DNA of 64,000 nucleotides, from positions 4,947-68,946 of the forward strand of contig CAKPKQ010000004.1 in assembly GCA_934167305.1 (NCBI GenBank). The letters are read 5' to 3'. The notes beneath the pieces were generated by a model. The model ran no database searches. It saw only the letters and a list, made by a program, of their open reading frames with translations, and was not told where the DNA came from. The position numbers were made by a program, and so were the translations under genes. Shown here one piece after another: positions 19,407-27,840 of this stretch (within the stretch, counting starts at the first letter, position 1; every line of letters begins with the position of its first letter). This DNA is from an uncultured Clostridia bacterium. GTDB taxonomy: Bacteria > Bacillota > Clostridia > TANB77 > CAG-508.

Positions 19407-20094
19407 ATGAAAAATACAAAGGAAAATGGAATAACTTTAATTGCATTAATAATTACGATTATTATTTTGCTAATATTAGCATCAATATCAATAAGTGCAG
19501 TATTAGGTGATAATGGAATAATAAAACGAACACAAGAAGTTGGTGAAAAATGGCGAAAGGCTGAAAAGGATGATCAAGAATCAATAGATAAGTTTTCAGA
19601 TCTTTGGGTTAAGGTAGAAGTGAGTCAATACACAGAAGATAAAATCAATGAGAATGGTGAAAAAACTACTGGGAAAAAACTAATATGTGTATATACTGAT
19701 TCAACAGATACATGGTATAAATACAAAGATAATTATATGTTTGATATATCAGATTCTGGGTATGCACCATATGATGGATTATCATACAAAAAGAAATATG
19801 GATATTTTATTAATAGCGATGAAGAATATAGTAAATCTAATATAAAAAAAGTAGGTGCAGAATCTGCAACTGATGGTGTAAAAATAGATTATAGTGGAGA
19901 AAAATATGATGTAAATGCTTCGGGAATGGTTGATCTTAGAGATTGGGTTGCGACACAACGGTGTATCTGATAGCTATGCAAATTACTTTGAAGATAATGC
20001 AAATCTTTGTTTTAGAGCAGATGTAAACAGGGACAAAAAAGTTGATGAAAAAGATATAAAAATGGTTGAGACCAAAGTTAAAGAAAATAACTGA
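19407..20094 (+). pseudogene. Prepilin-like protein with C-terminal dockerin-type repeats, frameshifted
   Basis: The N terminus is a type IV prepilin signal: short basic leader, cleavage after Gly in NGITLIAL, then a hydrophobic helix (LITLIALIITIIIL-type). The next 130 residues are hydrophilic and unrecognised. The C terminus holds two EF-hand-like loops of the dockerin kind, DVNASGMVDLRD and DVNRDKKVDEKD. Loss of two bases, probably one AC from an ACACAC run near 19952-19957, breaks the frame between the loops: the first frame stops at 19970 and the second runs to TGA 20092-20094. The second frame continues the domain naturally, so a recent mutation, phase variation or a sequencing error are all possible. 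Confidence 0.7.
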
Positions 20095-20120
20095 GATATT
20101 TATAATATCTCAGTTATTTT
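20084..20120. terminator. Bidirectional terminator
   Basis: A perfect 17-bp stem (AAAATAACTGAGATATT and its complement) has a 3-nt loop and flanking A and T runs. It serves the prepilin-dockerin gene and the convergent PBP gene. Confidence 0.88.
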
Positions 20121-20169
20121 TATACATTATTATTAAGTTTTGATGAGTTAAGATGTAAATCAAATGTCT

Positions 20170-22368
20170 TTACTTACCTAATGTTACTTTAATTATTGAA
20201 CCTTCCTCAACAGATGTTGTAGCGATTGGATCTTGGCTAACAACAACTCCTGAACCAGTAATACTGTAATTTAAATTAAGCTCCTTAAGCATTGATTTTA
20301 CTTGTGATAGTGACTTGCCTGTTAAATCAGGAACTTGCTTAGATACACGTGTATTTTCAGTTTTAGTATATAATTTAACAATAGAATTTTTTACTAATTC
20401 ATAACCTTTAGTAGGGTATTGCTCTGTAACAATATCTGTTGAGTTAGCATTAGTACTTACTGTAAAACCAGCATTTTTTAATATTTTTTCTGCTTCTGCA
20501 ACTGTTTTATTTACAACATTAGGAATACTAATTGTTTTTGTTGAATTGCTATCTCCTGAATTATCTGCAGATATTTGCATATATGGTAAAATTTCTTTTA
20601 ACATTTGAGCTGCAACAGGAGCTGCAACAGTATTTCCACTATAACCTTTAGGACCTTGTGGGTCATAAAGAGTAACTAATAACACGATTTCAGGGTTTTC
20701 AGTAGGGCTAATAGCAATAAATGAAGCAGTATAACCCTCATTTGTACCATAATCTGGTTCAGATGTACCTGTTTTACCAGCAATAGAATAACCTTTAATT
20801 TTTGCATATTTGCCAGAGCCATCAGTTACAACAGTTTCCAACATATTCATCATTGTAGAAGCTGTTGTTTTAGAAATAACTTGTCTAACGGCAGTTGCAT
20901 CAATAGTTGTAATTGCACCTGTATCTGAATTTTTAACTTCTTTTATTAACCTTGGTTTCATTAATACTCCGTCATTTGCCACTGCACAAACTGCAGTTAT
21001 CATTTGAAGAGGAGTAATTTTAAATCTTTGACCAAACGACATTGTAGCAAGTTCGACTGGTCCAACATTTTTTAAGTCCCAAAATATTGAGTTAGATTCT
21101 CCAATTGTATTTATTCCTGTTTTTTCAAAAAAACCATAAGCATCATAATATTTATAACTTGTATTTGCACCTATTTTTTCACTAATTTGTATAAATGCAG
21201 GGTTACAAGAAACATTAAATGCTTCACGTAAACTTTCATGTCCATGCTTAATTCTATATGCACAATTTATTGTAGTACCATATACTGTTTGGGAACCTTT
21301 ACAATAATAAACATCAGCTTTATCTGGCTCTGCTAAATTTTCTTCTAATGCAATTGAAGCTGTAATTATTTTAAAAACAGAACCAGGTTCATATGGATCT
21401 GAAATAGCACGATTACGGAATAATTTATATATAGTATTGTATTGCTCATCTGAGCTCATTTTTTTCCAATCTTTTTCAGTTACAGAACTTGGCATTTCAA
21501 AAGGTGTATTTAAATTGTAATCAGGGTATGTAGCCATTGCCAAAATATCTCCAGTATTTGGATCCATTGCAATTACATTACCACCACGAGTACATTTGTT
21601 ATCAATACAAGCTTGTTTTAAATATTTTTCTACAATACTTTGAATATTTGCGTCAATAGATAATGTTATATCACTACCATTTTCAGCTGGAATATAAGTT
21701 TGATTATCATCAGGTATAAACTCTTGAATAGCATCTTGTGCAGTTGTAACTCTACCAGGAGTTCCAGTTAAAACATCATTCCATGCTTTTTCTAAGCCTT
21801 CTAGTCCATCATTATCTGTACCACAAAATCCGATTAAAGATGATGCTAAATTATCATATGGGTAATATCTCTTGGTATCTTCACTAATATTTATTCCAGA
21901 ATAAAATTTTTCTTTTTCCATCCATTCTTGTAGTTTATCAACTTTATCTTTTTCAACTTTTCTAGCTATTGTAATATAATCTGAATCACTAGAAACTTTT
22001 GCCAAAGTTTCTTCATAGTCTAATTCAAAAATCTCAGAAAGAGTTTTTGAAAGATTTTCTTTTAGAGTTTTTGTTTTACTTTCATCAATTTTTTTGTCAG
22101 AATCTAAAACTACAATAGATGTTGGAACTATACTAATTGTATCAACATCAGCGCTTATTGCTAAAGCTTTTCCAGTAGAGTCATATATTGTTCCCCTTTT
22201 GGGGCTAATTGTACGACTTGTTATTAATTGATTATACATTTGCTTTTTCAGGTCAGAGCCCTTAACAAATTGTAAATATGCCAAACGAATAACAAGTAAA
22301 AGCATAAGAACATATATAGTAGTTCTAGTTCTTTTTATTTTTTGGGACATATTAATAGGTCTTTTCAT
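20170..22368 (-). CDS. Class B penicillin-binding protein with PASTA domains (FtsI/SpoVD type)
   Basis: This is a peptidoglycan transpeptidase of division or sporulation. Residues about 15-33 form the single membrane anchor and RGTIYDSTGKALA marks the dimerisation domain. The transpeptidase has the catalytic motif SVFK with Ser330, SCN in FNVSCNPAF, and KTGT. Two PASTA domains follow (about 605-665 and 670-732), which bind peptidoglycan or muropeptides. Two PASTA copies resemble Bacillus PbpB (division) more than SpoVD (usually one), but the neighbours do not decide the matter. The start has GGAGG 5 nt upstream. It lies 12 nt after the HD-GYP gene in one operon. Confidence 0.93.
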   Translation of the reverse strand: MKRPINMSQKIKRTRTTIYVLMLLLVIRLAYLQFVKGSDLKKQMYNQLITSRTISPKRGTIYDSTGKALAISADVDTISIVPTSIVVLDSDKKIDESKTKTLKENLSKTLSEIFELDYEETLAKVSSDSDYITIARKVEKDKVDKLQEWMEKEKFYSGINISEDTKRYYPYDNLASSLIGFCGTDNDGLEGLEKAWNDVLTGTPGRVTTAQDAIQEFIPDDNQTYIPAENGSDITLSIDANIQSIVEKYLKQACIDNKCTRGGNVIAMDPNTGDILAMATYPDYNLNTPFEMPSSVTEKDWKKMSSDEQYNTIYKLFRNRAISDPYEPGSVFKIITASIALEENLAEPDKADVYYCKGSQTVYGTTINCAYRIKHGHESLREAFNVSCNPAFIQISEKIGANTSYKYYDAYGFFEKTGINTIGESNSIFWDLKNVGPVELATMSFGQRFKITPLQMITAVCAVANDGVLMKPRLIKEVKNSDTGAITTIDATAVRQVISKTTASTMMNMLETVVTDGSGKYAKIKGYSIAGKTGTSEPDYGTNEGYTASFIAISPTENPEIVLLVTLYDPQGPKGYSGNTVAAPVAAQMLKEILPYMQISADNSGDSNSTKTISIPNVVNKTVAEAEKILKNAGFTVSTNANSTDIVTEQYPTKGYELVKNSIVKLYTKTENTRVSKQVPDLTGKSLSQVKSMLKELNLNYSITGSGVVVSQDPIATTSVEEGSIIKVTLGK

Positions 22369-22380
22369 TAGTCCTCCAAA

Positions 22381-23319
22381 TTAAATTCTTAATTTTTTAA
22401 TAATTTTAATTTCATCATATAATTGTTCGATTAAATGATTTTTGCTTTTAAGAGCTTCTCTATATTCGTCCAAAATTTGCTTGTAATTATCCATGCTTTC
22501 ACCTTGTTGAAACAAAAGTGTCATTCCTTCATGATAATAATTTTTGGTTTTCTCATTATGAGAAGCATCAGCTTTTTTTTGATAATTTTCAATTAATTCT
22601 AAACGTTTAATTTGATTTTTTAAGTATTCAACATAATCCATAACACCACTAATTTCATATAGTGTATCATCAATAACTACTTTAAATAATTGCTTTAAAA
22701 TAGCGCCATTTATTTTGCCAGTTTTTTCTTTAGAACTTAATTGATCTAATGCAACAAACCTAGGGTCAGGTTGAGCGTCTTTTACTAAATCTTTTAAAGT
22801 AGCTGAAATATTAACGTGTGTTGTATACTGCCTTTTAGTAACAATTGCATCATATTCATCTGCAACACGAACAATTTGAGCACCATAAGGAATGTCTTTT
22901 TTCTTAAGACCATTAGGGTAGCCTGTACCATCTAATGCTTCATGATGATCCAAAGGAAATAAAGCATATGGGCGAAGCTTAACATCACTCATACACAAAT
23001 TATAACCAAGTGTGGTATGTGTTTTCATAACTTCAAATTCTTCATCTGTTAATCTATCTGGTTTATTTAAAATTTCAGGTGGTATAAACATTTTACCAAC
23101 ATCATGTAAATATCCGCCGATTGTACAGTGAACAATAAATGATTTTTTACATCTTAAATATTCACAAAGTCTACAACATAAATTGGCAACATTTTCACTA
23201 TGTCTTTTAGTAAATGGGTCTAGTTTACCTAAAACATCTAATTGATAACGAATAATTTGATCTAAATTATAAGATTTTAAATTAATTGGACTGTAAAAGT
23301 CAAACTTATTTTCAAACAT
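22381..23319 (-). CDS. HD-GYP domain phosphodiesterase (likely c-di-GMP)
   Basis: HD-GYP enzymes hydrolyse cyclic di-GMP. The start at 23319 is preferred because AAGGAGAG lies just upstream; the in-frame ATG at 23340 would place that site inside the gene. The 312-residue product has HSENVANL, the metal motif HDVGK and the signature HHEALDGTGYPNGL, followed by a helical C terminus rich in Lys and Glu. No receiver or sensor domain precedes the core. It is transcribed with the downstream PBP gene, a link between second messenger and cell wall that is suggestive but untested. Confidence 0.88.
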   Translation of the reverse strand: MFENKFDFYSPINLKSYNLDQIIRYQLDVLGKLDPFTKRHSENVANLCCRLCEYLRCKKSFIVHCTIGGYLHDVGKMFIPPEILNKPDRLTDEEFEVMKTHTTLGYNLCMSDVKLRPYALFPLDHHEALDGTGYPNGLKKKDIPYGAQIVRVADEYDAIVTKRQYTTHVNISATLKDLVKDAQPDPRFVALDQLSSKEKTGKINGAILKQLFKVVIDDTLYEISGVMDYVEYLKNQIKRLELIENYQKKADASHNEKTKNYYHEGMTLLFQQGESMDNYKQILDEYREALKSKNHLIEQLYDEIKIIKKLRI

Positions 23320-23357
23320 GTATCTCTCCTTAAAATTCATTTGTAATAACTATGTTA

Positions 23358-23386
23358 ATAATACTACAAAACAAAATAAAAGGCAA
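23358..23386 (-). promoter_or_regulatory. Promoter of the HD-GYP/PBP operon
   Basis: On the minus strand TTGCCT (23381-23386), a 17-nt spacer and TATTAT (23358-23363) lie upstream of the HD-GYP start. Confidence 0.5.
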
Positions 23387-23396
23387 TAAATTTTAC

Positions 23397-23425
23397 TTGA
23401 AAAAAAACAATAATACCTATATAAT
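23397..23425 (+). promoter_or_regulatory. Promoter of the pseudopilin-rnhB-pdp unit
   Basis: TTGAAA (23397-23402), a 17-nt spacer and TATAAT (23420-23425) are followed by a leader of about 100 nt. The leader contains the 7-bp hairpin GGAGCAC/GTGCTCC (23476-23492) nested inside TAGTTT/AAACTA. Confidence 0.6.
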
Positions 23426-23531
23426 ACATATATAAATAAAATGATAGTGTTAAGTAGTTTATGAAAAATTGTAGCGGAGCACAGTGTGCTCCACAAAACT
23501 ATCTAAAAAATAAAATCATGGGAGAATTAAA

Positions 23532-24017
23532 ATGAAAAAACAAAATGGATTAACATTATTAAGTACAATAGTTTTAGTTTTACTAATTGCATTTATAGTT
23601 TTTGGAGTTATATATTTTATTAGAATTCAAACACAAAAGGAACAACTAGAAGACTTAAAAACAGATATATTATTAGTTCAAGCAAAAGTTAGAAAACTTT
23701 CAGCAGATTATATACTAGAAAAAAAGGAAGAAGTTTTAGTAGGAACTAAAATTTCAGAAATGAAAGAAAATGAAACTATTAAAGAGTTTTTAGAAAAAAA
23801 TTCAATTGATACAGAAGAAAAAGAAAAAAAATATTATGTATTAAATCAAGATGATTTAAATAACCTTGAATTGACAAAAGTAAAGTTAGAGCCAAATTCA
23901 TACTATATTGTGGAATATACAGATGGCAATGTATATTACACAAAAGGTGTAGAACATACTGATGGAAATAGCTACTATGATGTAAATAATATTGAAGAAT
24001 TAAAATTAGAACAATAA
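23532..24017 (+). CDS. Pseudopilin-like membrane protein
   Basis: This 161-residue protein starts with a prepilin-like segment (MKKQNGLTLLSTIVLVLLIAF): basic leader, Gly before a hydrophobic helix, but Ser where pilins have Glu5. A charged helical region and a C-terminal domain with paired YTDGNVYYTKG and HTDGNSYYDV motifs follow. It may be a minor pilin or simply a single-pass membrane protein. It precedes rnhB by 14 nt in the same operon, far from the main pilus genes at 53-62 kb. Confidence 0.65.
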   Translation: MKKQNGLTLLSTIVLVLLIAFIVFGVIYFIRIQTQKEQLEDLKTDILLVQAKVRKLSADYILEKKEEVLVGTKISEMKENETIKEFLEKNSIDTEEKEKKYYVLNQDDLNNLELTKVKLEPNSYYIVEYTDGNVYYTKGVEHTDGNSYYDVNNIEELKLEQ

Positions 24018-24031
24018 AAAGGAATACTAAA

Positions 24032-24694
24032 ATGAAGGAAAAAGAACTAGAAAGACTAACAAATTTAAAAAAAGTTGAAGAAGAATTATATAATGAAAAA
24101 GGGTTAAAAGCTATTGCAGGAATAGATGAAGCAGGAAGAGGACCATTAGCTGGGCCAGTTGTAGTTGCGTGCAGTTTAATGCCAAGAGATTCTATGATAG
24201 AAGGAGTTAATGATTCTAAAAAAATATCAGAGAAAAAAAGAGAAATGTTATATGAAAAAATAACAAATGAAGCTATTAGCTATGGAATAGGAATTATTAG
24301 TCAACAAGAAATTGATGAAATAAATATTTTACAAGCAACAAAAAAAGGGCTAACAGAGGCAATAAAAGATATGGAAAGTAAATTAGCAGAAAAACCGGAA
24401 TTAGGTATTATAAAGCCAGACGCAATTTTGGTTGATGCTTTAACAAAAATTGATACAGATGGGATACCATATAAATCAATAATACATGGAGATGCAATAA
24501 GTTATTCAATAGCTTGTGCTTCAATAATTGCAAAAGTAACAAGGGACAGAATAATGAGACAATGGGATGAAATATATCCTCAATATGGTTTTGCAAAACA
24601 TAAAGGGTATGGGACAGCGGAGCATATTAAAGCTTTAAAAGAGTACGGACCATGTGCTTTACATAGGGCAAGTTTTATTAAAAACTTTATTTAA
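24032..24694 (+). CDS. rnhB: Ribonuclease HII
   Basis: RNase HII removes RNA from RNA-DNA hybrids and single misincorporated ribonucleotides from DNA. This 220-residue protein has the family's opening motif AGIDEAGRGPLAGPVV (catalytic Asp and Glu), a further Asp in PDAILVDA, and the late motifs ASIIAKVTRDR and KHKGYGTAEH. Length is normal. AAAGGAA precedes the start. It sits between the pseudopilin gene and pdp. Confidence 0.96.
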   Translation: MKEKELERLTNLKKVEEELYNEKGLKAIAGIDEAGRGPLAGPVVVACSLMPRDSMIEGVNDSKKISEKKREMLYEKITNEAISYGIGIISQQEIDEINILQATKKGLTEAIKDMESKLAEKPELGIIKPDAILVDALTKIDTDGIPYKSIIHGDAISYSIACASIIAKVTRDRIMRQWDEIYPQYGFAKHKGYGTAEHIKALKEYGPCALHRASFIKNFI

Positions 24695-24720
24695 TTTATT
24701 GTAAAAAGGATGAAATTAAA

Positions 24721-26019
24721 ATGGATATTTTAGAAATTATAGCTAAAAAAAGAGATAAACAAAAGTTAAGCAAACAAGAAATTGAATATTTTGTTGAGAA
24801 TTATACAAATGGGAATATTGCAGATTATCAAGCATCAGCACTAGCAATGGCAATTTATTTAAATGGAATGGATGAAGAAGAAACAACAGACTTAACTTTA
24901 GCAATGGCACATTCGGGTGATATTTTAGATTTATCAGAATTAGGAACAGTTGTTGATAAACACAGTACAGGTGGAATAGGAGATAAAGTAACACTTATTT
25001 TAGCTCCAATAATTGCATCACTTGGCATTCCAGTAGCTAAAATGTCTGGAAGAGGGCTAGGCTATACAGGAGGAACAATTGATAAGCTTGAAGCTATACC
25101 AGGTTATAATACTAGTCTTACAATAGACCAGTTTATAAAAAACGTAAAGGAAATAGGAATTGCACTTATGGGGCAAACACTAAACTTAGCACCAGCAGAT
25201 AAAAAATTATATGCGTTAAGAGATACTACATCAACAACTGAAAGTATACCACTTATTGCTTCTAGTATAATGAGCAAAAAGATAGCTGCAGGAGCAAATA
25301 AAATAGTGCTTGATGTTACATGTGGAAGCGGAGCTTTTATGAAAAATATTGAAACTGCTACTAAGCTTGCTGAAACCATGAAAAAAATTGGTGAACTAGC
25401 TAAAAAAGAAACTACATGTGTAATTACAAATATGAATGAGCCTTTAGGAAAGGCAATAGGAAATTCATTAGAAGTAATTGAGGCAATAGAGTTTTTAAAA
25501 GGGAATATGCAACCAGATGTAAAAGAAGTAATATTAACACTTGGCGCATATATGATAAAACTTGCTGGTAAAGGTGAAGATATAGAAGATAACAAACAAA
25601 AAATGTTGGAGCAAATTCAAAACGGAAAAGCTTTTGCAAAATTAGAACAATGGATACAAAAACAGGGTGGAGATATTAGTTACTTAGAAAACACAGAAAA
25701 GTTTGAAAAGGCTAAATATGTAATTCCTGTTATAGCAGATAGAAGCGGATATGTGAAAAGCTTAGATGCACAAGAAATAGGCAAAGCATCAATGAATTTA
25801 GGCGCTGGTAGAAAGAAAAAAGAAGACAATATAGATTTTTCAGTTGGAATTATATTAGAAAAGAAAACAGGAAACAAAGTTGAAAAAGGAGAAAACATAG
25901 CTTTTGTTTATGCTAATAATGAAAAATTAGGGCAAGAAATTTCTCAAGATATATTAAATGCATACACAATTGTTGATGAAATTGTGGAAAAGAAGCAAGA
26001 TATTTTAAAAATAGTGTAA
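24721..26019 (+). CDS. pdp: Pyrimidine-nucleoside phosphorylase
   Basis: The enzyme splits uridine, thymidine or deoxyuridine with phosphate to give the base and (deoxy)ribose 1-phosphate. The 432 residues match family length. Visible motifs are the helical N-terminal domain, the phosphate-binding KHSTGGIGDKVT, SGRGLGYTGGTIDKLE, and SSIMSKKIAAGANKIVLDV. The C-terminal domain begins near ADRSGYV. It follows rnhB by 26 nt and ends the operon. Thymidine phosphorylase (deoA) is a close relative; the pdp label is preferred because this is a Firmicute. Confidence 0.93.
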   Translation: MDILEIIAKKRDKQKLSKQEIEYFVENYTNGNIADYQASALAMAIYLNGMDEEETTDLTLAMAHSGDILDLSELGTVVDKHSTGGIGDKVTLILAPIIASLGIPVAKMSGRGLGYTGGTIDKLEAIPGYNTSLTIDQFIKNVKEIGIALMGQTLNLAPADKKLYALRDTTSTTESIPLIASSIMSKKIAAGANKIVLDVTCGSGAFMKNIETATKLAETMKKIGELAKKETTCVITNMNEPLGKAIGNSLEVIEAIEFLKGNMQPDVKEVILTLGAYMIKLAGKGEDIEDNKQKMLEQIQNGKAFAKLEQWIQKQGGDISYLENTEKFEKAKYVIPVIADRSGYVKSLDAQEIGKASMNLGAGRKKKEDNIDFSVGIILEKKTGNKVEKGENIAFVYANNEKLGQEISQDILNAYTIVDEIVEKKQDILKIV

Positions 26020-26033
26020 AAAAAGTTAATATG

Positions 26034-26080
26034 AAAAAAATTGACACGTTTTTAAATAAAAAACGTGCCAAATTTTTTGG
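26034..26080. terminator. Terminator between pdp and the zinc-ribbon gene
   Basis: A stem of TTGACACGTTTTT with AAAAACGTGCCAA (one A-C mismatch) is followed by six T, with an A run on the left. It serves both convergent genes. Confidence 0.78.
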
Positions 26081-26092
26081 CCTACATTGATA

Positions 26093-26338
26093 TTATAAAG
26101 ATATCGTTTTATTTACAAAATTACTAAATTGCTCTTGTGATAAAAAGCGATTTAAATTTTTATTTGAAATACCAGTATTTGAAGCTATATCTTCTAAATT
26201 AAGATTAGTATTTGAATTTTCCATAATAAAATTTTCTAATCTACTCATTTCTAATTGATCTTTTTGAAGGCAACTAGGGCAAGTATTTCCCTCTGACATA
26301 AAAAAACCTCCACAACGACTACATCTATTAAAATTCAT
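26093..26338 (-). CDS. Zinc-ribbon plus helix-turn-helix protein, YvyF-like
   Basis: The start at 26338 has GGAGGTAA 8 nt upstream; the in-frame ATG at 26353 overlaps that site. The 81-residue product has a four-Cys zinc ribbon (CSRCGGFF, CPSC) followed by a helical segment resembling a helix-turn-helix (LEDIASNTGISNKNLNRFL). This layout matches the YvyF/TIGR03826 family, named after a flagellar operon, yet no flagellar gene is in the window. A regulatory or adaptor role is inference. It is monocistronic. Confidence 0.7.
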   Translation of the reverse strand: MNFNRCSRCGGFFMSEGNTCPSCLQKDQLEMSRLENFIMENSNTNLNLEDIASNTGISNKNLNRFLSQEQFSNFVNKTISL

Positions 26339-26370
26339 AACAATTACCTCCATTCATTTGTGACAAAAAC

Positions 26371-26379
26371 ATTATAACA
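26371..26379 (-). promoter_or_regulatory. Extended -10 promoter of the zinc-ribbon gene
   Basis: On the minus strand an extended -10 (TGT-TATAAT) lies 33 nt upstream of the start; no good -35 box is present. Confidence 0.45.
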
Positions 26380-26452
26380 CATACTTTGACAAAAAACTAC
26401 AAAAAAATAAAAAAATAGTTATAAAGTAAAAAATGGTAAATCAAAAAAATAC

Positions 26453-26481
26453 TTGAATATTATGAAAACTTGTGTAATAAT
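26453..26481 (+). promoter_or_regulatory. Promoter of the LPXTG protein gene
   Basis: TTGAAT (26453-26458), a 17-nt spacer and AATAAT (26476-26481) lie 40 nt before the start codon. Confidence 0.45.
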
Positions 26482-26521
26482 TAAATGGAATATGAAGAGA
26501 TGATTAATGTGAGGGGATTAT

Positions 26522-27670
26522 ATGAATAGTAACAAAGCATATAAAATATGTATGGCAATTATAATATTTGTAATTACATTTATAATGAGCTCTACTTGTT
26601 ATGCAGATACTCAAAGAATAACAAATGATTTTGAAATAAGTTCAAATTCTGTTAATTTAGATGAGGTTACATATGGATGCAGTGAAGAGAAAAACGGGAA
26701 AACTATATCATTATTAGTTAGTGCAAAAAAATATAATTTACCATCAAATTTATATAAATATAAAAGTGACGTTCGTTTAAGAGTAACATATACAGAAAAT
26801 GACCAAAATGTATATGACTGTAAAGTTGTAAATTATAAAACAGGAGCAGTAATTGAAAATGCAACTGATGAAACTATACAGCAGTTATTTGATATTGAGT
26901 ACGGAAAAACTATTAAAGATAATACATGGACTGATAAGGTAAAAATATCTGAGCTTACTCAAGGTACTATTTACAAATATACAGCAGATACTGCTACTCA
27001 ATTTCCTGAAATAGAAAATGATACATCAAAAAATTGCTTGGTTTATATTAAACAAAAAAATGATGATAGTTATGAAAATAAAATATACATGGGGAAAAAA
27101 ATTGCAAGTTCTGCAGCATCAATGTCATCAAATGAATATAATTCAGGAGATTCATTTAAGATTATGTATAAAGAACTTACAACAAGTGAGTTGCTAAAAT
27201 TAATAAAACAAGAAGAAATTATTTATTTGAGCAAATATAAAAATGGAGATAAATTGCAATATCAATTTGAAAAGTACATATATAATGACACAGATAAAGA
27301 AATAACAGTTAATACAAAAGATGTTGTAGTTTCAGGAGCTGAAGATACTAAGACAGTTGTAATTGGTAAAGGCGAAATTTACGGATTTGATTGGATGATT
27401 GATTCAGCAACTATTAGTTATATTGAAACAATTAATAACAATGAACAAAATAATCAAAATAATCAAAATAACCAAGCAGGTGGAAATGAAAACACAAATA
27501 ATCAAGCAAACCAGACAAATCAACAGACACAAAATGGAGATGGTGGAGCAGAAGGTTCTAACTTACCTAAAACAGGAATTTCAGATTCTATAGTTTTTAT
27601 AATTTTAGTTGTTCTTATTGTAACAATTATAATTGGAAGAAAATTAAGAAACCTTAATGGTATAGAATAA
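26522..27670 (+). CDS. Secreted LPXTG-anchored surface protein
   Basis: This 382-residue protein has a Sec signal peptide (hydrophobic core about 8-25, likely cut after CYA). Its ectodomain of about 280 residues is unrecognised. Next come a low-complexity Asn/Gln/Gly-rich spacer (about 310-345) and a classical sorting signal: LPKTG, a hydrophobic stretch and the basic tail RKLRN. A sortase should attach it to the wall, but none is encoded here. The ectodomain has no Cys pairs or catalytic motif that I can name. It is monocistronic, with AGGGG before the start. Confidence 0.8.
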   Translation: MNSNKAYKICMAIIIFVITFIMSSTCYADTQRITNDFEISSNSVNLDEVTYGCSEEKNGKTISLLVSAKKYNLPSNLYKYKSDVRLRVTYTENDQNVYDCKVVNYKTGAVIENATDETIQQLFDIEYGKTIKDNTWTDKVKISELTQGTIYKYTADTATQFPEIENDTSKNCLVYIKQKNDDSYENKIYMGKKIASSAASMSSNEYNSGDSFKIMYKELTTSELLKLIKQEEIIYLSKYKNGDKLQYQFEKYIYNDTDKEITVNTKDVVVSGAEDTKTVVIGKGEIYGFDWMIDSATISYIETINNNEQNNQNNQNNQAGGNENTNNQANQTNQQTQNGDGGAEGSNLPKTGISDSIVFIILVVLIVTIIIGRKLRNLNGIE

Positions 27671-27689
27671 TTTATAATAAAAAATACTT

Positions 27690-27718
27690 AAAAAGTGTTG
27701 CAATCGCAACACTTTTTT
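27690..27718 (+). terminator. Terminator of the LPXTG gene
   Basis: A 12-bp stem AAAAAGTGTTGC with its complement and an AATC loop ends in a T run. Its right half also lies inside the promoter proposed for rpsB. Confidence 0.88.
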
Positions 27719-27726
27719 GATATAAT
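27698..27726 (+). promoter_or_regulatory. Candidate rpsB-tsf promoter overlapping the terminator
   Basis: TTGCAA (27698-27703, in the terminator stem), a 17-nt spacer and TATAAT (27721-27726) would give a leader of about 108 nt. The leader contains a short CTTGT/ACAAG hairpin followed by five T (27773-27791). Confidence 0.4.
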
Positions 27727-27840
27727 AATATACGTTGAAAAATACACACATATTGTTAGTGTAAAAAGAGTGCTTGTATATACAAGTCTTTTTATATGAT
27801 TGAAGCAGTATGGAGGAAAAACTAAAAGGAGGAAAGAAAA

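Noticed and set aside
25104..25595. Reverse frame opposite pdp
   Set aside because: Antisense shadow of conserved phosphorylase sequence; no ribosome site or promoter.
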